Shown here: positions 8,382 through 17,041 of the stretch, in pieces
Layout: every line of letters begins with the position of its first letter
Numbering within the stretch: the stretch's first letter is position 1
DNA from: Pseudomonas viridiflava
GTDB taxonomy: Bacteria > Pseudomonadota > Gammaproteobacteria > Pseudomonadales > Pseudomonadaceae
Assembly: GCF_900590885.1 (NCBI RefSeq)
Contig: NZ_UUON01000001.1
Location: forward strand, 620,001 to 684,000
Direction: 5' to 3'
DNA: 64,000 bases
Position numbers and translations under genes: made by a program
Notes under the pieces: generated by a model
Told to the model about the DNA's origin: nothing
Seen by the model: only the letters and a program-made list of their open reading frames with translations
The model's database searches: none

Positions 8382-9437
8382 TCAGACGGTTTGAGACAGC
8401 AGGGGGGCGACGGGTTCGTGGCGCGTGGAGGGTTCCTGCCAGTTGCCGGGGCGAATCCCCAGCGCGGCAAAAAACGCTGCGCTGTGCGGGCTCAACGCCG
8501 GCCCCACCAGCAAGGGCGCACGCAGCCGGCTCATGCCGAGTACGTCACGCAGCGGCCGGCGCACCAGCCAGTGGCCCAGCCAGCGGCGCACGGGCGACGG
8601 GGTTGGCTGCATGGCCCAGGTGTACACGCGATGGCTGAACCTGCCGGGCAGCGGCAGGCGTTCGCGCACCCATTCTTCAAGACGCCCGTAGGACTCGCGA
8701 GTGCCCAGCACCAAGGTGGGGCCCAGCTCGCGGCGGTCGGTGTCGCGGGTGCTCAGGGCTTCCGGGAAGTTCAGGCAGAACCCGGCGAGCAGCCAGGGTG
8801 CGAGCAAGTAGCGCGCCTGCCCGCTGGCGGCAAATACCCGTGCGGCCAGGGCTTCTTCGTCGCTGCCCAGGTGCTCACGGGCGATCAGTGTGCGCGCGCC
8901 TGCCAGCAACTGCGCATGGGTCAACTGCACGCGGGTGTCGGTATGGAAGACGAAGGCGAGATCGTTTGAATGTGCCGCGCACGCCGGCGTGGCGGCGCCG
9001 ACACACAGGTCGGCATAGGCAATCAGGCGGGCGTGTTGGGGCTGATTCAGGCCGCGCCCGTCGAGGTACACCACCGCCTCGCATTCACCGACCTGCTGCA
9101 CGGCCTCCAGGTCTTGTGCCAATACCCAGCGCGGGCGCAGTTGGGTCAGCAGCGCGCGGTTATCGCGGTCGGGGTCCAGCAGGGTGACGCTGGCGCCCAA
9201 CCATTGCGCGGCCAGCGCCAGCAGCAGGGCCTCGGGGCGCGCCTGGCTGAGGATCAACAGGTCATCGTCGCGCGCGACACCGCGTTGTTGCAGGGCCCCA
9301 GCAAGTTGGCCGATGTCGTCGGCCAGTTCGCTCCAGCGCCGCTCATGCCAGATGCCCAGCCGCTTGTAACGCAACGCAATCGCCGTGCCGCGTGTTTGGG
9401 CTTGGCGCAACAGTGCCTGGGGCAGAGTGTGGGGCAT
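8382..9437 (-). CDS. Degenerate, truncated AMP-dependent acyl-CoA synthetase-like protein
   Basis: 351 residues matching only the N-terminal part of long-chain acyl-CoA synthetases, which are usually about 600 residues and often sit in Liv-type operons. The start is like the family (RYKRLGIWHERRWSELADDI). The ATP-binding loop TSGTTGxPKG before LTHAQLL is replaced by HTDTRV, and the protein stops after MSRLRAPLLVGPALS. The C-terminal lid and the rest of the core are missing. Adenylation activity is therefore unlikely. ATG 9437 has AAGGA 7 nt upstream. It is the first gene of the transporter operon, 10 bp before the ATPase gene. Confidence 0.75.
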   Translation of the reverse strand: MPHTLPQALLRQAQTRGTAIALRYKRLGIWHERRWSELADDIGQLAGALQQRGVARDDDLLILSQARPEALLLALAAQWLGASVTLLDPDRDNRALLTQLRPRWVLAQDLEAVQQVGECEAVVYLDGRGLNQPQHARLIAYADLCVGAATPACAAHSNDLAFVFHTDTRVQLTHAQLLAGARTLIAREHLGSDEEALAARVFAASGQARYLLAPWLLAGFCLNFPEALSTRDTDRRELGPTLVLGTRESYGRLEEWVRERLPLPGRFSHRVYTWAMQPTPSPVRRWLGHWLVRRPLRDVLGMSRLRAPLLVGPALSPHSAAFFAALGIRPGNWQEPSTRHEPVAPLLSQTV

Positions 9438-9595
9438 GGGTGCATCCTTCGGGGTTGATGCGAAGGCGATTGCATGGCCCATGCCAGGGGAATAAAAACT
9501 TTTAATTCAATGGGATACAGCGGTTGTGCGGGAAAGTGGCGTGTGTCGATTCAGCACAAGCTGTCCAGGCACTGTTGGCGCGGCAACAGTGCCGG

Positions 9596-10093
9596 TCAGT
9601 AGATATCTTTGGTGGCGCGGTCCGAATCGTCCTTCAGCTCGTCGGCAAACTTGCGCATCAGCCGTACCAGGTTGTCGAAGTCACCCTCGTCCCAGGTGGA
9701 AAAGATCGATACGCCAATCTTCTCCCGTGTTTCATCGACACGGTCGGTCATGGCCTTGCCTTTTTCGGTGATCACCGACTCACGCACGCGGCGGTCGACG
9801 GCGCTTGCCTGGCGCAGGATCAAGCCCAGGCTTTCCAGCTTCGCCACCTGGCGGCTGACGGTGGTGTAGTCGCGGCCGACGCGGTCGGCCAGTTCGACCA
9901 CGCCGATCGGGCCCAGCCGCTCCACCAGCACCAGCAGCGGAAACAGCGCGCGATCCAGGGCAATCCCGGCTTCGCGCACCATGGCTTCGTCGCGTTGCGG
10001 GCGGTTCATCACACCCACGATCTCCACCAGCGAGCCATGCAGGTCGCGCAGCTGAGTGGATATATGTGCGCTTTGCACATTTTTAATTGACAC
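9596..10093 (-). CDS. MarR-family transcriptional regulator
   Basis: 165 residues with a winged helix: VVELADRVGRDYTTVSRQVAKLESLGLI is the recognition helix region and SAVDRRVRESVITEKG the wing. I chose a GTG start at 10093 because GAGGGAG lies 8 nt upstream and the codons before it are not family-like. It is divergent from an FAD monooxygenase. Two copies of the same inverted repeat flank its start codon, so autoregulation and control of the monooxygenase are likely. Confidence 0.88.
   Translation of the reverse strand: MSIKNVQSAHISTQLRDLHGSLVEIVGVMNRPQRDEAMVREAGIALDRALFPLLVLVERLGPIGVVELADRVGRDYTTVSRQVAKLESLGLILRQASAVDRRVRESVITEKGKAMTDRVDETREKIGVSIFSTWDEGDFDNLVRLMRKFADELKDDSDRATKDIY
10062..10082. 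promoter_or_regulatory. MarR operator, copy 1
   Basis: ATATGTGC-N5-GCACATTT. It has the same half-sites and the same 5-bp spacer as the copy at 10111-10131. It lies just inside the 5' end of the MarR coding sequence, a position suited to repression. Confidence 0.65.
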
Positions 10094-10110
10094 TGAATTT
10101 CTCCCTCTTA

Positions 10111-10131
10111 ATATGTGCGTATTGCACATAT
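10111..10131. promoter_or_regulatory. MarR operator, copy 2
   Basis: ATATGTGC-GTATT-GCACATAT, perfect 8-bp arms, in the 49-bp gap between the divergent MarR and monooxygenase genes. The centres of the two copies are 49 bp apart. Confidence 0.75.
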
Positions 10132-10142
10132 AGGTGATCCGT

Positions 10143-11633
10143 ATGAACAAGCAAGCCGCTGTCGATGTCCTGATTTGTGGTGCCGGTGCCGCCGGCCTGA
10201 CCTTGGCGATTGACCTGGCCAGAAGGGGCGTCACCTTGCGCCTGATCGAAAAAAGCCAGCTACCTTTCCACGGTTCGCGCGGCAAAGGCATTCAGCCACG
10301 CTCGCAGGAAGTCTTCGAAGACCTGGGGATTCTCGACCGTTTGGTGGCACTGGGGGGAGTCTATCCGACTGAGCGGAGCTACCGCGACGATGGCAGCTAC
10401 AGCGATGCGGATTTCATCGAAGCCCAGGCCCCGACGCCGGCCGAACCGTATCAACAACCGTTGATGCTGGCGCAGTTTCTGACCGAGCGGGTGCTGCGCG
10501 AGCGCCTGCTGGAGTTGGGCCATCAGCCTGAGTTCGGCTGTGAGCTGGTGGGCTTTGTGCAGGCGCAGGAGGGCGTCACTGCCCAGCTAGTGGGCCCGGC
10601 GGGTGAAGAGCGCGTCTGCGCACGCTGGTTGATCGGCGCCGATGGCGGTCGCAGTTTCGTGCGGCATGCGCTTGATATCGGCTTTCCAGGCAAGACCCTG
10701 GGCGTCAGCGCGCTGGTCGCCGACGTGGTGTTGAGCGGTTTATCACGCGACCACTGGCACCGCTTTGGCGAAGGCGACATGCAGCGCCAGATTGCCCTCT
10801 GCCCGCTGGCCGGAACCGAGTTGTTCCAGATCCAGGGGCCGATTGCGCCGGATGCCGACATCGATTTCAGCGCCGAGGGCCTGACCGCAATCGTTGCCCA
10901 GCGCACCGGCCGCGCTGACATACAGGTGCATGCCGTGGCTTGGGCGTCGGCCTACAGTATGAATGCACGCCTGGCCGACCAGTACCGGGTTGGCCGGGTA
11001 TTGCTGGTGGGCGACGCGGCCCATATCCACCCGCCCACTGGCGGCCAGGGGCTCAATACCAGCGTGCAGGACGCCTATAACCTGGGGTGGAAGCTGGCCG
11101 CCGTAATCAACGGTGCGCCGGATGAACTGCTCGACAGCTATGAGGAAGAGCGCCGCCCTGTCGCCGCGAGTGTGCTCGGGCTGTCGACTCAGTTGCTGGG
11201 CGAGATGAAAAAGGGCGAGATGCGCCGGGGCAGGGAAGTGCACCAGTTGGATATCGGCTACCCGCAGTCCTCGCTGGCCCTGGCACATCCAACGCGTGCG
11301 GCCACACTCCTTGCCGGCGACCGCGCGCCGGATGCACCGATCCGCGGTGCCGCCGGGCAAACAGTGCGCCTGTTCAACCTTATGCAGGGCCCGCACTGGA
11401 CGCTGCTGGGCTACGGCGTAAACCGCGGTCTGGTAGCGCCACGGCCCGGGCTGCATGTCCATGCATTCGGCGCGCAAGGTGAACTGGTCGACGACCAGGG
11501 CCATTTTCAACGCGCCTATGGGCTGGCGATCGGTGATTGGGTGCTGGTACGTCCCGATGGGTATGTCGGGGCGATTGTGTCGTCAGCCCAGGTCGACCTG
11601 CTGGAGGCCTACCTTGAGCGGGTTCTCAACTGA
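10143..11633 (+). CDS. FAD-dependent aromatic-type monooxygenase
   Basis: 496 residues of the class A flavoprotein monooxygenase family (PheA/MhpA/PCP hydroxylase type). The dinucleotide fold GAGAAGLTLAIDLARRG is at the N-terminus, the DG motif GADGGRSFVR near residue 170, and the FAD motif GRVLLVGDAAHIHPPTGG near residue 285. The C-terminal thioredoxin-like region seen in phenol hydroxylases is also present. ATG 10143 has AGGTGA 5 nt upstream. It probably hydroxylates an aromatic compound or an antibiotic; MarR control fits inducible detoxification. Its 3' end overlaps the convergent racemase-family gene by 51 bp. Confidence 0.88.
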   Translation: MNKQAAVDVLICGAGAAGLTLAIDLARRGVTLRLIEKSQLPFHGSRGKGIQPRSQEVFEDLGILDRLVALGGVYPTERSYRDDGSYSDADFIEAQAPTPAEPYQQPLMLAQFLTERVLRERLLELGHQPEFGCELVGFVQAQEGVTAQLVGPAGEERVCARWLIGADGGRSFVRHALDIGFPGKTLGVSALVADVVLSGLSRDHWHRFGEGDMQRQIALCPLAGTELFQIQGPIAPDADIDFSAEGLTAIVAQRTGRADIQVHAVAWASAYSMNARLADQYRVGRVLLVGDAAHIHPPTGGQGLNTSVQDAYNLGWKLAAVINGAPDELLDSYEEERRPVAASVLGLSTQLLGEMKKGEMRRGREVHQLDIGYPQSSLALAHPTRAATLLAGDRAPDAPIRGAAGQTVRLFNLMQGPHWTLLGYGVNRGLVAPRPGLHVHAFGAQGELVDDQGHFQRAYGLAIGDWVLVRPDGYVGAIVSSAQVDLLEAYLERVLN

Positions 11634-12257
11634 GCGCACGGCGGCTTCAAGACCGGCCAGCGCACTGGTGAGCGGGCGTGGGCCTGCGCTGACATAAGCG
11701 GCCGCGCCGCTCATCGATGCTTGAGCCAACGCAACTCTTGACGCTCCCGCTGTGTAGGCGGCATCGGCGGCCTTGGCGACAGCTGCCAGGTAGCCGTCGA
11801 TGTCACCCGCTTTGAACAATCCCCACGCCCCTGGAACCAGCTGCACCTCGACGGTCGCATTCGAGTGCAACGCCGCCGCGCGGAACAGTCGCGAGGTGGG
11901 TTCAAGGGTCGTCTCCACCGCACACAACACCACGACCTTGCCGCCGGCCTGGACGGCTGAAGCGGCCAGTGCTGCGTCGGTGCGCAGGATCGGCGTGCTG
12001 GTGGCGATCCCTTCAACCACCGGCCCCAGCGTCGAGCAGGTGAGGACAACCACCTCCGCGTGCCGCGCCAGTGCGAGCAGCGCCGATGCGGTTGACGCGG
12101 CGATCTCGGCCGTCAGTTGGCCAACCTGTTCGGCGGCGGCCAAGAGGTCGGCACGCACTTCATGGCGCAGCACTTGCGGGCCGATCCCCAAGGCTTGGGC
12201 GGCCGCGTCAAACACGGCGATGTTGCTGGCGGCGGTGTGCAGGCAGGAGATGCGCAT
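11583..12257 (-). CDS. Aspartate/glutamate racemase family protein
   Basis: 224 residues of the Asp/Glu/hydantoin racemase fold. One conserved cysteine is visible in VVLTCSTLGPVVEG near residue 74. The second usual cysteine of the pair falls in VSRVALAQASMSGAA, where it appears replaced by Ala/Ser. Single-cysteine members include maleate isomerase and arylmalonate decarboxylase types, so the reaction is uncertain. It is convergent with and overlaps the monooxygenase gene. Confidence 0.7.
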   Translation of the reverse strand: MRISCLHTAASNIAVFDAAAQALGIGPQVLRHEVRADLLAAAEQVGQLTAEIAASTASALLALARHAEVVVLTCSTLGPVVEGIATSTPILRTDAALAASAVQAGGKVVVLCAVETTLEPTSRLFRAAALHSNATVEVQLVPGAWGLFKAGDIDGYLAAVAKAADAAYTAGASRVALAQASMSGAAAYVSAGPRPLTSALAGLEAAVRSVENPLKVGLQQVDLG

Positions 12258-12334
12258 GGTCAGGTTCCAGTGCTGGAAATCGAGTTGCAGCGCGTTAAGA
12301 TGCCGCTCCCACTCTGCTTAATCAAGGACACGCC

Positions 12335-12763
12335 GTGGCGCTGATCATGGAACGCGTAGCACTGGCCCGCAACGGCGCCAACGACAAAGTCATCTGCCGC
12401 ATGGCTTCCGGCTGGGCGGTAATGGGGGATGTGCAGTTTCTACCAGGCTACTGCCTGTTGCTGCCCGACCCGGTAGTGGCGAGTCTGAACGACCTGGACA
12501 CCGAGGCCCGTGCTACCTACCTGCTGGACATGGCGCGCCTCGGCGACGCCGTGTTGCAGGCCACTGGCGCGTTGCGCATGAACTACGAAATCCTGGGTAA
12601 TTCCGAGCCCGAGTTGCATTGCCATCTGTTCCCGCGCTACGCCTCGGAGCCGGACGACAAACGCCGGATGCCGGCCTGGTTTTATGACTGGAACAATGCG
12701 CAGCCGTATGCAGAAGACGTGCATGGGCAACTGCGCAAGGCTATTGCGCAGTTGCTGGGCTGA
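12335..12763 (+). CDS. HIT family protein
   Basis: 142 residues of the histidine triad nucleotide hydrolase/transferase superfamily. The triad region reads PELHCHLFPRY: the second and third histidines are present and the first is Glu. The catalytic (second-position) His is kept. The GTG start at 12335 follows AAGGACACGCC. The end is 4 bp from the convergent aldo/keto reductase gene. Confidence 0.82.
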   Translation: MALIMERVALARNGANDKVICRMASGWAVMGDVQFLPGYCLLLPDPVVASLNDLDTEARATYLLDMARLGDAVLQATGALRMNYEILGNSEPELHCHLFPRYASEPDDKRRMPAWFYDWNNAQPYAEDVHGQLRKAIAQLLG

Positions 12764-12767
12764 GACC

Positions 12768-13634
12768 TCAACCGGCGATGGCGTTCAACTGCGCCACCAC
12801 GTCATCCGACAAATCCAGTTCCCCCACCGCCAGGTTTTCATGTAAATGAGCGACCGACGAAGTGCCGGGAATCAGCAGGATATTGGGTGAACGGTGCAGC
12901 AACCACGCCAGCGCCAGTTGTTTGGGCGTCACCTCCAACTGCTGCGCAATACTGGACAAGGTAGAAGACTGCACCGGGTTGAAACCACCCAATGGGAAGA
13001 ACGGCACATAGGCAATGCCGTCCTCGGCCAGGTCGTCGATCAAGGCGTTATCGTGCTGATGGGCGATGTTGTACAGGTTCTGTACGCAGACGAACTTGAC
13101 CAGGGCACGCGCTTCGGCGACTTGCGTCGGCGTGACGTTGCTGATGCCGATATGGCGTACCAGCCCCTGGTGTTGCAGCTCGGCAAGCGCGGTCAATGAG
13201 GCTTCGATTGAGCCTTCACCCGGCCCCATCAAGTTATACGCGCAGCGGAAATTAACCACATCCAGCACGTCCAACCCAAGGTTGCGCAAGTTGTCGTGTA
13301 CGGCCTGGGTCAGTTCCTCTTTTGAAGCGGCGGCATGCCATCCGCCCTCATTGTCGCGACGGGCACCGATTTTGGTGACGAGGGTGAGATCATCCCGATA
13401 AGGGTGCAGCGCCTCACGGATAATCTGGTTGGTGACGTGGGGCCCGTAGAAGTCGCTGGTGTCGATATGGTTCACACCGGCTGCGACGGCCTCGCGCAGC
13501 ACGGCCAGTGCCGCGTCACGATCCTTGGGCGGGCCGAACACATGGGGGCCTGCCAGCTGCATGGCGCCGTAGCCGATGCGATTGACCTGGCGGTCGCCGA
13601 GGGTGAATGTGCCGCTGGTTGTCAAACGTGTCAT
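12768..13634 (-). CDS. Aldo/keto reductase
   Basis: 288 residues, a TIM-barrel NADPH oxidoreductase. DTSDFYGPH carries the conserved Asp/Tyr, TKIGAR the catalytic Lys, and VRHIGISNVTPTQV and AWLLHRSPNILLIPGT are family motifs. ATG 13634 is preferred to 13703, which would place the TetR-type palindrome inside the coding sequence. It is divergent from a TetR gene, the usual pairing for a stress-inducible reductase. Confidence 0.9.
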   Translation of the reverse strand: MTRLTTSGTFTLGDRQVNRIGYGAMQLAGPHVFGPPKDRDAALAVLREAVAAGVNHIDTSDFYGPHVTNQIIREALHPYRDDLTLVTKIGARRDNEGGWHAAASKEELTQAVHDNLRNLGLDVLDVVNFRCAYNLMGPGEGSIEASLTALAELQHQGLVRHIGISNVTPTQVAEARALVKFVCVQNLYNIAHQHDNALIDDLAEDGIAYVPFFPLGGFNPVQSSTLSSIAQQLEVTPKQLALAWLLHRSPNILLIPGTSSVAHLHENLAVGELDLSDDVVAQLNAIAG

Positions 13635-13672
13635 GTGCGTCGCCCTTGCTTCAACTGAGTAAGGCTCTAATA

Positions 13673-13686
13673 TGAAGGATCCTTCA
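13673..13686. promoter_or_regulatory. Palindromic operator between aldo/keto reductase and TetR genes
   Basis: TGAAGGATCCTTCA, a perfect 14-bp palindrome extended by AATA and ATATT on its sides, lies 38 bp from the reductase start and 20 bp from the tetR start. Position and form suit a TetR dimer site. Confidence 0.7.
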
Positions 13687-13706
13687 GATATTGGAATTCG
13701 CATTCC

Positions 13707-14351
13707 ATGAGCTTTCCCAAACCCTCATTGAAGCCAAGAAAATCGGCGGTTCAGGCGCGCTCAGCGGTGACTGTCGAGGCGCTGCACCAGGCAACTATTC
13801 AGGTTTTGATCCAGCAGGGGTTGGTGCGTTGCACCACCACCCGCGTGGCTGAGCGGGCGGGCATTTCGGTGGGCAGTGTCTACCAGTACTACCCCAACCG
13901 CGACGCCTTGCTCGCCGCCGTATTGGAGAAACACCTGGAACGGTTTGCCCAGACTGTGGAGCAGACTTGTGCCCGCCATCAAGGCATGCCGGTGGTTGAA
14001 ATGGCGGCCGGGTTGGTGGCGGCGATGGTCGCCGCCAAACTGCGCGACCAGGGCATTTCCAAAGCTCTGTATGCCATCGCGGGCGAGCGGGGTGGCGCTG
14101 AGTTAGTCGCTCGGGTCAATACGCGCGTGGTGGCGGTGATCGCGGAAATGCTCGCGACCGCCGCCGATGCGCATTTTGACGACCCTCACCTGACCGCGGC
14201 CATTTCCTTCAGCGCGATCGCCGGCCCGGTGCGCACGCTGCTCGAAGGCAATGCGTCGCCTGCCTTCGAGGCCGGTCTGGAACAACAGACCACCTTGTTG
14301 TTGACCGCCTACCTGCAGACCCATCAACACTTTTTATCAAGCAAGGAATAG
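13707..14351 (+). CDS. TetR/AcrR-family regulator
   Basis: 214 residues. The N-terminal helix-turn-helix TTTRVAERAGISVGSVYQYYPNRDALLAAVLEKH is typical; the C-terminal half is the variable ligand domain. It probably represses itself and the divergent aldo/keto reductase through the palindrome between them. The Nudix gene starts 5 bp after its stop, so the two may be co-transcribed. Confidence 0.92.
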   Translation: MSFPKPSLKPRKSAVQARSAVTVEALHQATIQVLIQQGLVRCTTTRVAERAGISVGSVYQYYPNRDALLAAVLEKHLERFAQTVEQTCARHQGMPVVEMAAGLVAAMVAAKLRDQGISKALYAIAGERGGAELVARVNTRVVAVIAEMLATAADAHFDDPHLTAAISFSAIAGPVRTLLEGNASPAFEAGLEQQTTLLLTAYLQTHQHFLSSKE

Positions 14352-14356
14352 AGTTC

Positions 14357-14818
14357 ATGCGTCAACGAAAGGCCTCACGCCTGCTGGTCATCAGCCCCTG
14401 CCATGAGGTGCTGCTATTCAGGTTCGTGCATAAAGACGGTGCATTAGCCGGGCGCAACTACTGGGCGACGCCAGGTGGGGGCGTGGAGGCGGGGGAAACC
14501 TTCGAGGCGGCGGCCATCCGTGAGCTGCGCGAGGAAACCGGTATGCAGGTGAATGCTGTGGCAGCGCCCATTGCCGAGCGCAGTTTTGCCTTGATGCTGC
14601 CCAGCGGTGAGACGGTGCTCGCGGTTGAACACTACTTCTTGGTTCACACCGTCAGCACTGAGCTTTCCAGAGCTGAGTGGACGCTGGCAGAGACTCAGGT
14701 GATGGCGGATCATCATTGGTGGTCTGCCGAGCAGTTGCGTTCGACGCAGGAAATCGTCTGGCCAGAAGCGCTGGTGGAGATGTTGGAGCAAGCCGGTGCG
14801 TTCAAACCCTTGGTGTAA
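14357..14818 (+). CDS. Nudix hydrolase
   Basis: 153 residues. The Nudix box is complete: GGGVEAGETFEAAAIRELREETG fits G-x5-E-x7-REUxEExGU. The substrate is not identifiable from sequence. It follows the tetR gene with a short gap and its last 17 bp overlap the convergent isochorismatase-like gene. Confidence 0.9.
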   Translation: MRQRKASRLLVISPCHEVLLFRFVHKDGALAGRNYWATPGGGVEAGETFEAAAIRELREETGMQVNAVAAPIAERSFALMLPSGETVLAVEHYFLVHTVSTELSRAEWTLAETQVMADHHWWSAEQLRSTQEIVWPEALVEMLEQAGAFKPLV

Positions 14819-15377
14819 CGCAACCAGTGAGTATCTGGGCAGTTTCCACCACCTTGGCATAGTCCATCGCCAGGTTACTCAGCGACAGCGCATGCACATC
14901 CTCCGCCGGCCAAAGGCGCCCGGACAGATCGGTCTGGTCGAACGTGTAGCAGGCGTCCGCCGCCACGATCACCTCAAAGCCCAGGTTGCCACCCGAGCGC
15001 GCCGTGGCCTCGACGGAGTTGTTGGTGATCACCCCAACGATCACCACCTGCCGGATCGCGCGCGCATGCAGCCAGCGCTCCAGCCCGGTGTGGGTGAAGG
15101 CATCCGGGACGTTTTTTTCCACTACGTGTTCATGGGGCAGCGGCTGCAGCGCGGCCTGAAATTCACACCCCGGTTGGCCCGGCCAGAATACTGAGCCGGG
15201 CGTGCGCGAGATGTGCCGCACATGCACGATGGGCCGCGCCGATTGGCGCCAGGCCTCGAGCAGCTGGCGCATCTGCACTTCGGCGTCGGGGTTGTTGCGT
15301 CGCCCAAGTGCTGGTTGGGCCATGCCTTGTTGCATATCGATGATCATCAACGCAGCGTTTGTGGCTAACGGTTCCAT
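14802..15377 (-). CDS. Isochorismatase-like cysteine hydrolase
   Basis: 191 residues. MIIDMQQGMAQPA carries the catalytic Asp, the VEKNVPDAFTHTGLE stretch holds the conserved Lys, and VVIVGVITNNSVEATARSGG is the usual nucleophile segment. At that last segment the expected Cys (GVxTxxCVE) is replaced by Asn-Ser (TNNSVE), so standard cysteine-hydrolase activity is doubtful. ATG 15377 has AGGGA upstream; a GTG 27 bp earlier is less likely. Confidence 0.78.
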   Translation of the reverse strand: MEPLATNAALMIIDMQQGMAQPALGRRNNPDAEVQMRQLLEAWRQSARPIVHVRHISRTPGSVFWPGQPGCEFQAALQPLPHEHVVEKNVPDAFTHTGLERWLHARAIRQVVIVGVITNNSVEATARSGGNLGFEVIVAADACYTFDQTDLSGRLWPAEDVHALSLSNLAMDYAKVVETAQILTGCVTPRV

Positions 15378-15497
15378 GGCAGGTCCCTGGGCTTTTTGAG
15401 GCACGAAACATATCAGTCAACGCGTGCCGCCAAACAGCGATTTGTTCGGAAACACAGGCTACACTGCCGCCCCCGAATTTCAGCAAGGATGCTTTGA

Positions 15498-16886
15498 ATG
15501 CGTTCGCTTGTCAGCGCTGCGTTGCTCTCCACGGCGCTTGCCGCCCCGGCCATGGCCGAACCCCGCTCGTTCTCGGTCGAAGACCCCGGCGGCCACTACC
15601 TGGTCGAAGTGCTGTTCCCGCAAGTACCCGAGGACCTGCGTGAACTCACCCGCGCGCTGATCACCGTGCGTGACAAAACCACGCTGGCGATCCTCCAGCA
15701 ACTGGAAACCCCGGCGGGCAACGTACCGCTGGACCGCCACGGCAAAACCGACGAGGGGCACCTGGTGGGGCAGTACGGCCTGTTGTACTTCGCCGACATC
15801 AACGGCGATGGCCGCCAGGACCTGGCGATCCGTAACGGCGACGGTGCCGACAAGGACTTCCAGTTCAACTACGACGTGTACCTGCAAGACTCGCAGAAAA
15901 CCCAATGGCTGCTCAACCGCCCCCTGACCAACCTGGCCAACGAAAACTTCGGCGGGATGTTCCTGGTCAATCCCAAGGACGGCACGCTCCAAACGCAAGT
16001 TGACCGGGGTTGCTGCTGGACGCGTTCGGGCATCTGGCAGATGCGCGACGGCGACCTGGTGCAGCTCAGTTCATACACCCAGGAACAGGTGCCGGCGACC
16101 GATGGCGACGCCAACGACAGCATGCCCGCCGGTTACATGCTGCGCACCACCGGTGAGTGGAAAGACGGTCAATGGCTGGAAACGCCCAGGCTCGAAGGCC
16201 CGGTCAATGAAGACCCGCAGCGGCTGGTCGGCACGCTTAACGGCAAGATCCCGGTGGAACTCTGGTACCAGCAACAGGGCACCGTGATGATCGGCGAGCT
16301 GCGCTACACCAGGAACGGCAATGGCAAGCCGATCAAGCTGGTGGGCAATCGCGGCGAGTATGGAGAAGAATCCTTCCTGTACCTGCACGAATACAGCGAC
16401 GACGGGCATCAGACCGGCGTCTGGCACATCAAGCAGGACTACACCGGCACCTGGCTCAGCGCCGTCAAGGGGCCGACCCGTGAAATGGCGATCCAGCTGC
16501 GCGATGAATACCGCGAACCCGACTTCGGAAAAATCGACAACGTCGCCCGCGATCAGCGCGACGGCCACTACCAGATGCGTGACGACTTCCTCGACCGCGA
16601 CGGCGACCTGGACCTGAAAATCCTCCCTGAACGCGACGCCCAGGGCAGGGAGCTGGCGGAGTTCACCATAACGCTCAAAGACACCGGCACCGACAAGGTC
16701 ATCGTCACCACCCACCTGACTGTGCCGATGGAAACCGAAAACCTCATCATCGTGCGCGAACCCGAGGCGGGCGGACGTGCAGGGCCTTATCACATTCAGT
16801 TGGTGAAGAATTTTGCGGTGATCGAGCATAACTCGGCGCCGGACTTTCCGGATTATTTGACGGGGATGTATCGCAAGCAGCCTTGA
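15498..16886 (+). CDS. Exported protein of unknown function, XAC2610-like
   Basis: 462 residues with a signal peptide cleaved after APAMA (about residue 20). The segment FADINGDGRQDLAIRNGDGADKDF near residue 95 is an FG-GAP/EF-hand-like calcium loop, and the following part resembles the XAC2610-related family of periplasmic proteins. A second acidic stretch, DFLDRDGDLDLKI, is near residue 360. No enzyme motif was seen. It stands alone, followed by a long bipartite hairpin. Confidence 0.7.
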   Translation: MRSLVSAALLSTALAAPAMAEPRSFSVEDPGGHYLVEVLFPQVPEDLRELTRALITVRDKTTLAILQQLETPAGNVPLDRHGKTDEGHLVGQYGLLYFADINGDGRQDLAIRNGDGADKDFQFNYDVYLQDSQKTQWLLNRPLTNLANENFGGMFLVNPKDGTLQTQVDRGCCWTRSGIWQMRDGDLVQLSSYTQEQVPATDGDANDSMPAGYMLRTTGEWKDGQWLETPRLEGPVNEDPQRLVGTLNGKIPVELWYQQQGTVMIGELRYTRNGNGKPIKLVGNRGEYGEESFLYLHEYSDDGHQTGVWHIKQDYTGTWLSAVKGPTREMAIQLRDEYREPDFGKIDNVARDQRDGHYQMRDDFLDRDGDLDLKILPERDAQGRELAEFTITLKDTGTDKVIVTTHLTVPMETENLIIVREPEAGGRAGPYHIQLVKNFAVIEHNSAPDFPDYLTGMYRKQP

Positions 16887-16927
16887 GGCATGCGCCAGTG
16901 CGCCGAATGGTGGCGCTATGATGTCAG

Positions 16928-16984
16928 TTGAGTGATAAAGTGCCGCCGCTCGCGCCGCTGAATCGGCAGCGGCACAACACTCAA
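16928..16984. repeat. Bipartite inverted repeat between exported protein and autotransporter genes
   Basis: Outer arms TTGAGTG/CACTCAA and inner arms GTGCCGC/GCGGCAC are nested in 57 bp. It may terminate the upstream gene (no clear T run) or form a leader structure 57 bp before the autotransporter start. Confidence 0.6.
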
Positions 16985-17041
16985 TGGGTCCGGATTCAAT
17001 GAACCGCCCTTGTACGACTTGAAAGAAACGGAGCGGTAGAG

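Noticed and set aside
8372..8470. Longer N-terminus for the LivG-like ATPase
   Set aside because: The added 33 residues overlap the upstream gene and are unlike any LivG.
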